DNA of 64,000 nucleotides from Gnetum montanum (taxonomy: Eukaryota; Streptophyta; Gnetopsida; Gnetales; Gnetaceae): contig MNCI01037991.1 of the NCBI GenBank assembly GCA_015680685.1, positions 203,158 to 267,157 of the forward strand. The letters run 5' to 3'. The position numbers were made by a program, and so were the translations under genes. The notes under the pieces are model-generated. The model saw nothing but the letters and a program-made list of their open reading frames with translations. It made no database searches and had not been told where the DNA came from. Of this stretch, positions 9,740-21,847 are shown one piece after another. How positions within the stretch are numbered: the stretch's first letter is position 1; the number at the start of each line of letters is the position of its first letter.

Positions 9740-11030
9740 CTACATGTAGTATGGCTTTAGATAGGAATGATTAAATAGATTGAATAGCTCATTCCCATAC
9801 ATGTCGGTAATCCTAAACACACCATTCTCATAGGCTCTAGTAACAGGAAGGACCTTTTCTAGTTGGGTAAGAATTTATCTACATGCTCGCTAATGGCTTT
9901 GAGGACCAGGTCACCCTCCTTGATCTTACACATATTTAATTTATGGTGATGTTGCCACTTTTTCCTTTCTTGATAGTGTTTGATGCGAGCAAGCATTTGC
10001 ATTCATTGCTCCTCCACTAAGTCTAGGACTACCATTAGCAACTCCTTATTGTTCTCATTGTTGATGAAGTTGGTCAAGGCTACTTGATTTGATGGAACCT
10101 ATAGTTCAAGGGATAAAACATCTTGAAAACCATAAACCAAGCTTTAAGGGATCATATCAATGACCATGAAATAGGTTGTTTTATATGCCCATAGTACATG
10201 GACAAGCTGCTCATTCCATTTGTGCTTGCTATTGTTGAGCATCTTCTTGAGCAAGTTGATGATGGCCTTATTGCTTACTTCTTCTTGTTCATTGGATTGA
10301 GGGTAATAAGGTGATGAGAAAGAATGCTTGATGCTTAGGTTATGATAGAAATATTTTGTTTGTTCATTGTTTCCTAGCTACTAAATTATGATTCATTGTT
10401 TGTAACTATGATCATGGGTATGCGAAAATGAGCTATAATGTTATCTAGGATGAATTTGTAGACTTGCTTGGATGTAGTCTTTCTTAGGGGAATAGCCTCA
10501 ACCTATGTTGTAAAGTATTTAGTTGTGGTGATTATGAAGCTATGCCTTATGAAAGACTTAGGTGTTATGGGTTCAATGATATCCAAATCTCATCATTGAA
10601 ATGACCATGTTATTTGAGTGGTATGTAACTTAGTCAGTGGTACAGGTATGAGGTTACTATATCACTGGCATGTGTGACACTACTTAACCTTCTACAGGTA
10701 GTCATTTTTCATATGGAGCCAATAGTAGCCTAATCGTCTAATCTTAGCAGTCATATCTCTTGATCATAGATGTCCTCCACAAACACCCTTGTGAACCTTC
10801 TCTAGGACTATTTTGACTTTTGTTTTACCTAAGCACTTTATGGGTATGCCATCATAGGATTGTTGACATAATGTGTTATCACCTACAATGACATACTACT
10901 TTGATTGCTTGCGTACAATGTCCTTTTGAGTAGTACTCATGCCTTATGAGGATTCACCATGCAGAAGTTAAAATTTTGTATAATCATACCACTCCTTGGG
11001 AGGAACAATATGAACAACAACCACAAAGGT
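9740..11030 (-). pseudogene. T1: integrase, decayed
   Basis: Minus-strand integrase of Tat type, aligned by eye with T2 48,660-49,800. The zinc-finger region lies near 10,690-10,860, where VFVEDIYDQEI and a decayed LLRLDD correspond to LCRGHIAPKAM and IRRLGYYWPHM of T2. The DNA-binding C-terminal part lies near 9,830-9,980. Numerous stops are present. Integrase would insert the cDNA into the genome. Confidence 0.75.
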
Positions 11031-11034
11031 ATCC

Positions 11035-11590
11035 TCAATGTTTTATTTGATGGGAGTAGCACAATCCATAGTCAAGGTGGGAAACTTACTAAACACATCT
11101 GGTGTCACACTAAGGGCTAATGTTCTAATTGCATCAACTATGACATTCTCGTTTTGGGGTATGTGTTCGATATCAACATCTATGAATTGTTGTAACAATT
11201 GCTTCCCTAGGTCACAGTATGGTTGCAAGTGTTTGGCCTTATACACATAGACTTCAGTCACTTGGTTAATCACAAGTTGTAAATCATCTTTGATCATTAA
11301 GCATTTGATTCTTAAGTCACAAGCTACCATCATCCCTCTAATCAAATCCTCATACTTCACTATGTTGTTGGTACATGGAGTTCAAAACAATAGGCGAAGG
11401 GTTAGATCTCACTAGATGAAAATGTTATGATGGTAGCAACATTGGCTTCATGGGTAATTGAAGCTCTATCAAAGTGCATGACCACTTATAAGACTCAGGT
11501 ACTTGGCTAACAATGTTAATATGTTCATCATGGAATTCAAGATCTATGGATGTTTGGTCATTAATGAGTGAAATTGTAAGCTGTACAACT
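11035..11590 (-). pseudogene. T1: second (Tat-type) RNase H, decayed
   Basis: The minus-strand frame 11,043-11,360 is open for 105 codons. The domain starts near 11,470 with FDRASITHEANVATII, where the usual D-G-A-S has become D-R-A-S. It then has KYEDLIRGMMVACDL (conserved Glu), KDDLQLVINQVTEVY (Asp), LQPYCDLGKQLLQQF, and IEHIPQNENVIVDAIRTLAL, where the last catalytic Asp is kept. This NEN..ADAL-type domain in addition to the gypsy RNase H is a hallmark of the Tat lineage. The first RNase H and RT are missing. Confidence 0.85.
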
Positions 11591-11731
11591 ATATGTTGAC
11601 CTTTTGTTGAGGATTAAGAGATGTAATGAAGGCACTATGAGATCCATGTAAATACAAAGGTAAACTGAATTGCTCCCAGGGACTCATACTTTGATCTTGC
11701 ACTTGAACCAAAAGCATATTAAGTGGCACCT
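11590..11731 (-). pseudogene. T1: RT-leader remnant and 3' splice acceptor
   Basis: On minus, FSLPLYLHGSHSAFITSLN corresponds to STPLIIDGPYGKIIREID, which begins the RT exon of T2 (near 52,010). Directly upstream is a pyrimidine-rich tract ending in ACCTAG (AG at 11,730-11,731 on the complement), placed like the T2 acceptor at 52,041. The leader passes straight into the second RNase H, so RT and the first RNase H were deleted. Confidence 0.6.
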
Positions 11732-11939
11732 AGGTAAAAATGAATAAAAAAAATGCTAAAATGCTATAAAATTATGCAAGCACATGCTATCATAATGCAA
11801 ACAAGGTCATCAAAGGCTATAAATAAGGTGACAACAAGCAAACAAAGTGTAATAAGGTCAAATAAAGGTCAAACCGTGGTTAAACAAAGTAAATTATAAG
11901 AAATAAGGCTACAAATGGTCAAAAAAGGCCATAATTTTT

Positions 11940-12120
11940 CCAATTTTAGGCCTTAGTTGGCCATGATGCTAGTTTAGAGTCTTTGTGGACTATGATGCTA
12001 GTTTAACGCCTTAGTAGGTCATGGTCACATGGTATCAAATGGTGGTCAAGGAANTGCCTTAGTAGGTCATGGTCACATGGTATCAAATGGTGGTCAAGGA
12101 AGGTCAAACCCCACTATTTG
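11940..12120 (-). repeat. AGTTTAAGGCC-type motif copies at the RT-side intron end of T1
   Basis: Copies such as TTTTAGGCCTTAGTTGGCCA, CTAGTTTAGAGTCTTTGTGG and CTAGTTTAACGCCTTAGTAGG. One stretch (12,008-12,053) is repeated exactly at 12,056-12,101 around a single N, probably an assembly join. Confidence 0.7.
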
Positions 12121-12439
12121 ATACCAATCAAAGGCCAAACAAAGGCAAATAAGGATATAATAAGGTAAATAAAGAGAATATAAGACTGCATAAATGCCAA
12201 AATAAGGTCAACAAGGTTAACAATACAACACCAAGCCAAAACAAATTAAAGCATAACGTAATAAGGTGAAACTCAAGCAAGATAGGCTACATATGGTAAA
12301 ATTTTGCTAATATAGGTCAACAAAGGATAGGTTCTAGTAGTTTTAGGCCTTAGAAAGCCATGATTTAGGGCTATAAGGCTGTTAGGTAAGTTTAGGCATC
12401 AATCAAAGCTATTTCTAGGCTATTTGAGAATGAAAGTTA
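12121..12439. other. T1 intron, AT-rich, no gene
   Basis: A-rich sequence with repeated AATAAGGTCAA- and ACAAAGGTC-like words. No ORF or known repeat is recognised. Confidence 0.4.
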
Positions 12440-13571
12440 AGAGTTTTAAAGCTTCCACATTGGGCCCCTTTTGTTTCCATGCTAGCCAGCATGGAATAAG
12501 GGACCCTCAATGTTAAAACTAGGGAAAGTGGCTTTTGGAGCATATGGAGGTCCAAAATTGAGGTCTCAGGGCCTCGCCAAGGTAGTGTAGGGCCAGATCT
12601 ATCAAAACTAGGCACTTCAAAGATCATTAAAGGTCAAAAAGCATGTTTTGCAACCTTCCCCCCTATTTCCACACTAGCTAGCATGGAAGAGAAGGGGATT
12701 AATGTGAATAATCAAAATCCAAGTAAAAATAGGATCAAACATGATCAAACAGGTAGCCAGAATCCAAATGTGGAAGCTGTGCATCCTCTAGCTTCGTTTG
12801 AGGCCATTGGAATCATTTTTGAGTGTCAAAAGTTATTGAATCACTTTTTCCCCTTCTTCCATGCTGAGTATAGTATCCCAAGTGTGGAAGAATGGGGGGA
12901 ACACTTATTTAGTGGATTTAGAGTGGTCTAGAAGTACACTGACCAGGTTCCTAGGCTCCTAAGACTGTAGGTCATGATTCTACAAGTTTCTAGCTAATTT
13001 TGATGACATTTGGAGGTGATTCAAAGGAATCTAAGGTCTTACCCCCTTGTTTCCAAACTAGGAAAGTTTCTCCAGCATGAAAGATTGGGGGGAATGAATT
13101 TTGGATGTCAAAATGAGGTCAAATATGAAAAATATCAAGGCTATGAGGTACTAAGCTTTTCAAGCATTGATCTATCGCTTCTAAGAGTGTCATCTTATCA
13201 CCAAAAGTGGAAAAGTAGCTTTCCCCCCTTTTTTTACATGATGTAAATCATGGAAAAAGCCTTCTCTAGCATGGATGGAATAAGAATCCTAGATGTAGGC
13301 TAGTTCAAGTTACAATCGACTATGCATGTTAGCGTTTGGAGTTGCTAGGGCCAAGGGCCATTTTTGAATACTCAAAAGTGTTTTTTGGGCTTTCCTCCTT
13401 TTTTCCACATTAGGACTAGGGTGCTTAGTATGGAAGACTAGGGGAAATAGCTTTTTAGCCATTTAAGATTAGTTTTTTGAGGTTTGAAGACTCTAAAGGG
13501 TGTTGATAGGATTCTAAAGTGCATGCAAAGGTATTTGATGTAATTTTGAAGTGTTTATGAGCCCCAAATAA

Positions 13572-13618
<47 letters not shown>

Positions 13619-15430
13619 NGTTTGGATAGTTTGGAGGTTTTCTTGATGGTTTTTGAGCTTTCCTCATTTTTCCAAGTTAGGGATAGTATGCTTAGTCTGG
13701 AAGACTAGGGGGAGTAGATTTCAAGCCTTTTATGATCACTTTGGTAGGGTTTGAGGGCTCTAGAAGGTGTAAAACTAGTCTTAGGGTTCATGTAGAACTA
13801 TAGGGTGTCTACTTGAGGTGTGTAAGGGTCATTTTGGAGTTCCCCTAGAATTTCCCCCTTTCTTTCATGCTAGCTAGCATGCAAGAGGTAGCTCTCAGCA
13901 TGGAGAAACTAAGGAACCTTTATCTTTTATCATTTTTGACATTTCTGCTCATGCATGTGGGTCTTTGAGGTTTCCAATATCAACTCCTAATTCCCAATGT
14001 TAAAATTTGGTTATTTCAATGACTATTAAGTGGTTTTTGATGTTCCCCCCTTTTTTCCATGTTGGAGTTTTGATGCTTAGTGTGGAAGATTGGGAAAAAA
14101 CGTTTCTAGCTATTTGTAGTCAATGTTAGTAGGTCTGAGGATCTTAGGATGTGCAAGCAGGGTTCAAGGGCATACACAGAGCTTTTTGGTGTTCGTTTAA
14201 GATTTTTAAAGGATATTTTGAAGTTCCCTCAAAGTTTCCCCTTTCTTCCACATTGGCTAGCATGAAAGAGGGAATTCTTAGTTATGAGGAACTAAGGGAT
14301 CCTAATTTTTGCTATTTTTTTGACAATTTTAACTATGCATGCATGTTCATAGGGTTGCTTGTGTTGACCATTAATGTCTAGGGTTAAAATTTGGTTATTT
14401 TGATGGCTATAAGAGGGTTTTAGGCGTTTCCCATTCCATCCATGTTGGGGCTAGGATGCTCAATGTGGAAAACCTATGGGGATAATTTTTGGTCATTTTA
14501 GATGCCTTCCAAAAGTCTAGAAGCTTCCAGAAGGTTTGGGCTGCTTTTGGAAGTCAAATTGCATGTAAACTTAAAAAGTTATGGCTTCCCCCCTTTTATC
14601 CATGCCAATCCTAGAATGCTCAGTGTGGAGGAGGTCCTCCTTAGTGTGGAAGAACCTAAGGAGGTTGAGTTTTGCTAATTTTGGGCATTCTAGTGGCATT
14701 CGAAAAGGCTATGAAGGTTCTAATGTTAATCCAAGACATTATGTTGTTGTTTTCTTATTTCTAGAATTTCCCATTGACCTTCCTAGCTTCATCCTCCTAG
14801 TTTCTATGGTGAGCAGCATGGAAAAGGTCTCCCCCAACATGGAAGAATCATGAAAGTTAGATCTAGGCTAGTTCAACACCTAATTGGCCACGCATGTTAG
14901 CCTCTGGGGTTGTCGGTGTCAATGACCAATACTAGATGCCAAGATTCAGTAGTTTAGAAGCTCCTAAGTTTCTCATCTAATCTCCTCCCTTTCTTCCACA
15001 TTGGGCATGATGGCCCCAACATGGATAAGAGGGGGATGACAATTTTGTACCATATTTTACAACGTTTTGGGCATTTGAATGCTCTAGAGGATTTTGGTAA
15101 GATCTAGGAGTCACTGAGCTTTGAGAAATGGTTACTAGGTAGTCAATCTAGGTCATTTTTTACTTCCCCCTCTCATCTATGTTGGGGATGAGATAATCAA
15201 CATGGATGAAGCCTTCCCTAATGTGGAAATACCAAATCCCAATGTTTAAACTAGGTTTGGTGAGGTTTTGTGGCTACCTAGTGTGGTTGGAGGGGTTCTA
15301 GGTCATGTGGGGTCCACTTCAAGGATCAAACTTGGGCTTGATGGGTGTTGGGGGTTAGGAATAGGTGTTAGCCCCCCTTGTTCCATATTGGGCACTATTT
15401 CCCTAGCATAAAAACCCAAATTTTCTAGAT
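12440..15430. repeat. Degenerate ~190-bp tandem array with palindromic cores in T1
   Basis: Palindrome-like cores of the form TTCCATGCTAGCCAGCATGG recur near 12,475, 12,665, 12,855, 13,041, 13,220, 13,398, 13,670, 13,860, 14,050, 14,245, 14,435 and 14,590, and less clearly to 15,380. The spacing is mostly 175-195 bp. Longer units repeat too: the GACATTT..CATGCATGTGGG..GTTAAAATTTGGTTATTT stretch at 13,935 returns at 14,320. Units are diverged and no coding sense is evident. The array lies in the intron upstream of the opposite-strand gene. Confidence 0.7.
13575..13618. repeat. (CT)n microsatellite
   Basis: About 22 CT units, followed by one N at 13,619. It expands one unit of the surrounding array, which explains the 272-bp gap between cores there. 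Confidence 0.95.
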
Positions 15431-16020
15431 TCATTCATGTCCAATCCCTTTTTGGAGCCTGAGGTTGAAAAAAATAGATTTTGATTATTAAACATGGTAA
15501 TATAGCTATGTTTTAATGGTTTTAATTAGTGGGAGGCATGTGTTTACACTGGGTATGGCATACCTAGCATGGATGCATGGCAGTTAAGATTGAAATATTA
15601 CTATAATTATCAAAAGTGTCCAAAACTCAACGTTAATGTAGTTTTTGGATAGAAGGAAGGCATATGGTGGGGCCCACAACACAAAAATTAAAAATTTTGA
15701 GTTTCGAGATTAACTACCACGAATCTCAACATGGAAAATACTTTCCTCCCCTTACGCTTCAGTGCACTTGGAGTTATGGTGTACTAAATAGGAAATTGGG
15801 GTGGGCATTTAGGTTTTGTTTAAGTTTTTAATGCGAAATTTCACAATTGTTTTATCACAATTATCATTCTACACCAATAGTGCATTGGAGGAGAGTGCTA
15901 GCAAATATTTTTATTGTAGAGAGCACCAATATTCAGCATGGAGGACTCCCATCTTTCTTGTAGTCATCTTTGATCTCCAATTCTTGTCAATTTCCAACTA
16001 TTCCTAGCATTAAGCCTACC
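15431..16020. other. T1 intron, 5' flank of the opposite-strand gene
   Basis: No ORF is recognised. By position it should carry the promoter of the opposite-strand gene, but no TATA box as clear as that of T2 (52,594) is seen. Confidence 0.4.
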
Positions 16021-16148
16021 ATGGCATGAAAGCAACATAGAGGAAAGAGTCAAAATCCTAGGATTCAAAAGGTAGACAAGAATGCTAGGGACCTACAAGG
16101 ATTACCTAGGCCTATCTCCATCTAGGCCTCATCTGTTGCTATTTCAAG

Positions 16149-17787
16149 GTAGTCAATTCTACTCATTTTTGCTTTCATTGCTAGCTATTTTTTTATGTTT
16201 TTCTGGCCATGTGTGAGGCTTTTTTTTCTTAGATTTACATTGACAAAGGGGGTAAAATGAAATTCTGAAAAAATCACACCTCTTATTTTTTCCATTTTTA
16301 CATAGATATATGGTTGTTTCATTATTTTGGCTTTAGTAGATTTGATTTTTGAAATTAGGCTAGCTGTTTTCATGCTTTTTTCCCAAAATTTGGGGATAGG
16401 ACTATTTTTGAAACATTTAGACTGAACGATTCATCAAAATTAAATTTCAATAGAATCTCACCCCCTTATATTGATGTGTTTTCGAATGGGTATCAATCAT
16501 TTTGGCTATTTCCACTATGTTTTTATGGCTATGTTAAGTTGGGTTTTAGCTTTTTAGACTTTGACATGAAAAATTCAAGCAAAGTTATGTATATTTTTTT
16601 TAACAAAATAGCTACATGTATTTAAAATTTCATATTACAAGTTTTTAGCTCTATGTTTAATCTTTCCAATGGCTATTTTTTTGTTTAATTTGGATTAATA
16701 ACAATAGAGTTATGGTTGTTCTCCTAAGGTCATGCAGTTGAGTCTTTTATGCCATTTTTAGAATTTCATGTAGATTGATGAATTTGTTTTGAAGTAAATA
16801 GTAGGGTTTTTGCTATTTCTTTCTTATGGCTAGGTTGGTCTTTACTTCAGCTTTTCAATGGAGGTGTAATCACTCTAATTGGTTAGAAATGAATTTTTGA
16901 TGAATATTTCATTAAGCCTGTGTCAAAAGGGGGTTTGTGCAATTTTTAGATTTTCATCCAAATTGGTGAATTTTTTGTACATAAAGGATAAGGGTTATGA
17001 ATTTTTGTTAAGTATGGATGCATAGGGCATGATTCAAGCTTTCAAATGATATGGAATCACTCTGTTTATAGCTCAAAAAAAATTTTGGTGAATTTTTTAC
17101 CAACCTTGTGCAAAAGGGATTAATTATGATGGCTACGATCAAGATTTGTCTATGTTTCATGTGAAAATGGTTATGTATCTCTAGTTGTAATGGTCATGGC
17201 TATGAAGCTTTTGATTTCAGGATTCTTTCCAATGTGGAATTATTGAAATCAAAGCTTATATGAATTTTTGATGAATTTTTTGGCTAAACTGTGTGAATCT
17301 TGGTTGTAGTATGTTATCCCTTTAGGGATGGATGTGATCGATATGTGTAGTTTTTCCTGTTAACATGTAAATGTTATGTTTTAAATTTGTTTTTAGAAAA
17401 AGTAAAAACTTTTACTATTGTTAGAAAGATTTTTATTTTGGCTATATGTTTTTTTATAAGTTTTAATGGTATTTTCTAAATTTAGGCATGGTTTAGGCTA
17501 AAGCTTACTTTTGGTTATGAAGTTTTGACTATAATATTTTGGATATGAAGGAAAAGGCTATGAAAAGTTGTAATAATGTTTTTTTTGTGGAATTTCTTAA
17601 GCCAATTTAGATAAGCACCTTAGAGCTTTTTACAGAGGCTAATTTCACCTTTGACTAGGATGTTTTTCCAAACTTGTGAAGAAATTCTAATTGGTCATAA
17701 TGTTTTTTCTTTTCTTTATGCAAGGTTTACCTAAATTCCATCCTCATCATTGTCGATTTTTTGGGCATTCTATGCTATATTTTTCAC
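16149..17787. other. Intron 1 of the T1 antisense gene, T-rich degenerate repeats
   Basis: About 1.6 kb of T-rich sequence with loosely repeated words (TTTTTAGATTTTCATCCAAATTGGTG near 16,950, TTTTTAGAATTTCATGTAGATTG near 16,758, and TTTGGTGAATTTTTTACCAA near 17,082). No ORF. The T2 counterpart is 681 bp and filled with CGTA-type palindromes instead. Confidence 0.5.
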
Positions 17788-18959
17788 CCCAAGGCTAATA
17801 CTCTACTTCTTGGCATGCTTTTGGGGAAGGCTTCATTGTGGTTTCAGCTTGGGGCAAGGGAATTCCTTGCCTACATTCTATAGAACTTTTGTGTGATGGT
17901 ATGGTCACACTTGTCTACAGATGTGGCTGGGGTCATAGTGAAGACGTTGTTACCTTGGGCATATGACTTGATTATCACATTCATTACTAACAATCTACCT
18001 GCTAAGACATCAAGGGGATCAGTAGATGCGATAAGCCCACGTTAACTTATAGAGATTTGGATGATGCAAGAGTATAATTAGTATAATGTTTACAATACTT
18101 TGATGGTGGTACATAGAGCACACACATTGTTCTAGAACTTTCTCAACACTATGTATCATCTACTTGGGTAGGCCTAGTTGTTATAGTATTTTTATGACTT
18201 TATTGACTACTTTTCCTAGCTTTGTTGGTTTTATGAACTTCTTGTAGGTACCGAGTCAATGATCAAGGCTTGATCATTAATGATCAAATCTTAGTAATGG
18301 CTCAAATTATCCTAGATGAATTTATGAAGGACCCCCAAATTAGAACTATTGTGTATCAAGAGTTAAAAGGGGACTTTGATTCATACACTACATGGTTCAA
18401 CCTTGTATACAAGAAGTGTAAGGATGGCAGGATGATACACAACTAGTGGATAGACTCCAATAACTCCATGGATTAGAACTTTACAACTAGGAACACTGCT
18501 CAAACCACACCAAAAAAGAAGGTAAACATAAAGGCTACATCTTCTAATGTTTTATGGTTATGAAACTCTAAGTGTTCTATTACTTTGACTAGTTGTTAAA
18601 ATTTCTCATGTTTATGCTAAACTTTAGTTGTTTGCTTTGTAGGATCTTCCACCTCTACTAATGTCACCATATTACTTTCATGAGCATGTCATGAGGATAC
18701 CCTCATCCTAATGTTTGGTGAGGTGATACCAACACAAGAGTGGTTGAGGGGACAAGTGCCTAGGTACATCCAAGCAAACATCCAATGTGTAGGTTTGGTT
18801 GATGTATTTATGGCACCTATCCCTTTCATCCTTGTTGTAGAGATGTTACACATCATCAACTTCTTTGGTGAGAAGTGTTGACATATTTTAGCCATTTAAT
18901 GGAGTAGGATTTATGAGGTTGTAAAGCTAATAATATAACTAACATTCACCTTGATTTAA

Positions 18960-19545
18960 ACATTGCCAATATTTTATTGGATGAATACTTTTCAGAGGTG
19001 TTGGGTTGGTAGTTTGAAAGGTTTTTCTCTAATTGATTCACTAGTAAATACAGTTTTGTTTAAGACAAATGATCAATTTTTCAGAGTTCATGAAAATCCT
19101 CTACCAGCTATTTTAGTGCCAAAGAAGTATTCACTAGATCTACAAACATGTATTGATATACAAGTCAAGAAGTAGGTTTAGTTAACCTCCATAAGGTATG
19201 GGAAGGTAATGAATGTAAGGCAACTTGTAGAAACCAAATGATGCTTTGGAATTGAGAGTTATATTGTTTGGCCTATGAAATGCCCCCAAAAATTTCATGA
19301 GGTTGATATACAATGTGTTGAGGCCATATTCAGGAAGATTTATCACAACATTTGTAAATGATATCAACTGACAGGAACATTTGGAATAACTGCAATTGGT
19401 ACTCAATGAGATTGTTCACAGAAATGCCATGTGCTGTTCGTACTTGCAAAAGCATTTAAGTGTAACGAGAGGGGAATGTCGATTCCACCTCGATGATTGG
19501 CATTCAAAACTGAATTTAGATAAGTATCTTCTCACTTCATGGATC
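18960..19545 (+). pseudogene. Chromovirus-like reverse transcriptase fragment
   Basis: Plus-strand pieces of a Ty3/gypsy RT different from the Athila and Tat copies. AILVPKKYSLDLQTCIDIQ is near 19,110-19,165. NAPKNFMRLIYNVLRPYSGR is near 19,270-19,340, with a decayed YxDD box (FVNDI, 19,350). HLEQLQLVLNEI is near 19,380-19,415. The central palm between these pieces, including the first catalytic Asp, is deleted. It is the coding remnant of the 3.1-kb insertion. Confidence 0.65.
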
Positions 19546-19559
19546 ATATTTTGCTGCAA

Positions 19560-20265
19560 TAATTACGGTTGAAAAGATGGAGTCATCTGTGGCAAAAACA
19601 AAGGGCACTAGGCAGACGACAAGAAAGCACATGGCCTCTCCCAGCTGGATCGAGCTAGAGCCAATGCTGACGCTGATACCTGCGAATTCGGTGGAGCCGT
19701 TGCCAGAAACAGAGATGTGGAAGCAATTGGTTTTGATTAAGAATTTGCAGCAGTCACAATCTAGCAGCATAGGAATTGTAGCGAAGGACAGCCATAAAAC
19801 CTTCATCAACAACTCTTTCCTACGCCAGCACATCGCTGTTGGTGGTGATCCATCTGAGAAGCAGTTCTTCGGCACCATCATCACTCTTTATGGCAACGAT
19901 AACTCCATGACTGATGTTGTAATTTTTTGTACTGACGTCGGCATTCAACTTGGTGGACAAGGCTTTCAAATTTCTAGAAGTCATGCAGGATGTCGAGGTC
20001 TACCCTGAAGGGTCACTATTTTGAGTTTTCTCATGGTTGTTCTTGGGGCTCTGGTTTTTCACAGCGACTAGTGAGTTGGTGGGAGGAGAAGGCCATGTGG
20101 TCCGTTTCCATCGCTGCAGCGCTCACTGGAATCATCATCTTGGGTCGTCCCTGGTACCGCCTTTGCTTGCAGAGGAACAAAAAGAAGAAGGAAGGATTCC
20201 TATTCCTCCACCTACATCATTTGTTGGGCCTGTTTTCATAGCAGAAGAGCACCGAATATAGATCT
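19560..20265 (+). pseudogene. GC-richer ORF cluster, possible captured host-gene fragment
   Basis: Less AT-rich than its surroundings, with overlapping open frames of 143, 83 and 74 codons (19,577-20,008; 19,990-20,241; 20,037-20,261). The 19,990 frame contains WWEEKAMWSVSIAAALTGII followed by ILGRPWYRL and a Lys-rich tail. This looks like a single membrane-spanning segment. From memory it resembles the C-terminus of plant DUF6821-type membrane proteins (WSxSIAAAxxGxxILGRRxY). The remaining frames are not recognised and frameshifts would be needed to join them. It could be a gene piece picked up by the inserted element, or an unannotated part of that element. Confidence 0.35.
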
Positions 20266-20599
20266 AGATCTGTTTTCTAGGTCGTTGTCATATTCGAGAT
20301 TGTGCACTGTAGCTCCAGGAACAATCTCGCGGCCATGCCAAAAATACAAGATATACAATCCCAGTACTCCCAACTCTGTTATCTGCAACACGACCCTGAT
20401 GTTGATCTGAATTTCAAGTCATTAACAATGGCACCAACTTTGAAGATGATGAACTAAAATCTGCTCATACAAACGATTGTCCAGCATGAGCGCATTCATA
20501 CGAATGATGGCTAAACTCACCAATGGCGTTTTCATGCTGAACCTGGACTACGATGACCATTACACAAACTACATAATGGTAAGCAATGCTATGTGTTGA
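20266..20599. other. No gene recognised
   Basis: A short stretch between the ORF cluster and the LTR-like region. No ORF, repeat or motif is identified. Confidence 0.3.
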
Positions 20600-21449
20600 C
20601 ACTATAAACTATATACTATCTACATGATTAAACTATAATTAAATTATATACTATCTACATAACGTGACACTCGCTTTGTGTTGGAAACATGAGGGTGCCA
20701 CTCCATTTATGCATTCGATTGTACACACTTACATATATATTTTTATATTAACCCATCCATGTATGCATCAACTCCATGGTTACTATCTCTATTACTATGA
20801 TTTAAATAACAATAAAATATTTTATGATTTAAAAAGGGAATTTGTGCAAAAATTGTTCAAAGTCCCATGTGAATTGAACACTTGTCAGTTGAAATGGTGG
20901 TTATAACCACCACCAAGGCCACTTGTCAACTATAGCCTTTTTGTCTCCATGAAGACACTTGGCAACTGAATAGGACACTTGTCACCTACAAATTTTTTAT
21001 CTCTATGGTGTTTATAACCACCCAAGATATTTTGTAACTTACCTACCTACCTTTGAACCCTATAAAAAGGCTTCAAGGGTCAAGGAGGAAGGGGACATTG
21101 GGGTCTCATATATCACACTTTTAAGAAGACTTTGGAGCTCTCACTTGGAGACACACTCTTGGAACACATTGTGAAAGATTGCTTGTAAGATGACTTGCTA
21201 AAGAAATGATTTCAGCCTCTTTGTCATAGTCCTATGAGTTATGTCCTATTTTTATTTTGTTTAAATTGTTTAGCTAGTGGTTTAGATAGTATCATCCTTG
21301 GCAAGTAATTTTGGGATTTTTAGATTGCTATTATTGTTCTTGTTGTACGATTGAAAGTTTCTATTAAAATTTTGCCATAGAAGTTCTTATGTTAGAAAGC
21401 CTTAAGAGCATTTTAGTAGTAAATTTTATTATTGTGCAATGTATAAGAA
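20600..21449 (+). repeat. LTR-like region with TATA box
   Basis: Contains repeated CACTTGTCA-type words (20,880, 20,921, 20,971), then CCCTATAAAAAGGCTTC (TATA at 21,061-21,068) followed by a leader-like stretch. This is the layout of a plant gypsy LTR U3-R region. The second LTR is not found, and the sequence runs into an N gap. Confidence 0.45.
21061..21068 (+). promoter_or_regulatory. TATA box
   Basis: TATAAAAA in a CCC..GGC context, typical of plant LTR promoters. Confidence 0.55.
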
Positions 21450-21847
21450 NNNNNNNNNNNNNNNNNNNNNNNNNNNNNNNNNNNNNNNNNNNNNNNNNNN
21501 NNNNNNNNNNNNNNNNNNNNNNNNNNNNNNNNNNNNNNNNNNNNNNNNNNNNNNNNNNNNNNNNNNNNNNNNNNNNNNNNNNNNNNNNNNNNNNNNNNNN
21601 NNNNNNNNNNNNNNNNNNNNNNNNNNNNNNNNNNNNNNNNNNNNNNNNNNNNNNNNNNNNNNNNNNNNNNNNNNNNNNNNNNNNNNNNNNNNNNNNNNNN
21701 NNNNNNNNNNNNNNNNNNNNNNNNNNNNNNNNNNNNNNNNNNNNNNNNNNNNNNNNNNNNNNNNNNNNNNNNNNNNNNNNNNNNNNNNNNNNNNNNNNNN
21801 NNNNNNNNNNNNNNNNNNNNNNNNNNNNNNNNNNNNNNNNNNNNNNN
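21450..21847. other. Assembly gap (398 N)
   Basis: Run of N. Apparent ORFs across it are artefacts. Confidence 1.

Noticed and set aside
13455-13667. Minus-strand ORF with (RE)n repeats
   Set aside because: Translation of a CT microsatellite.
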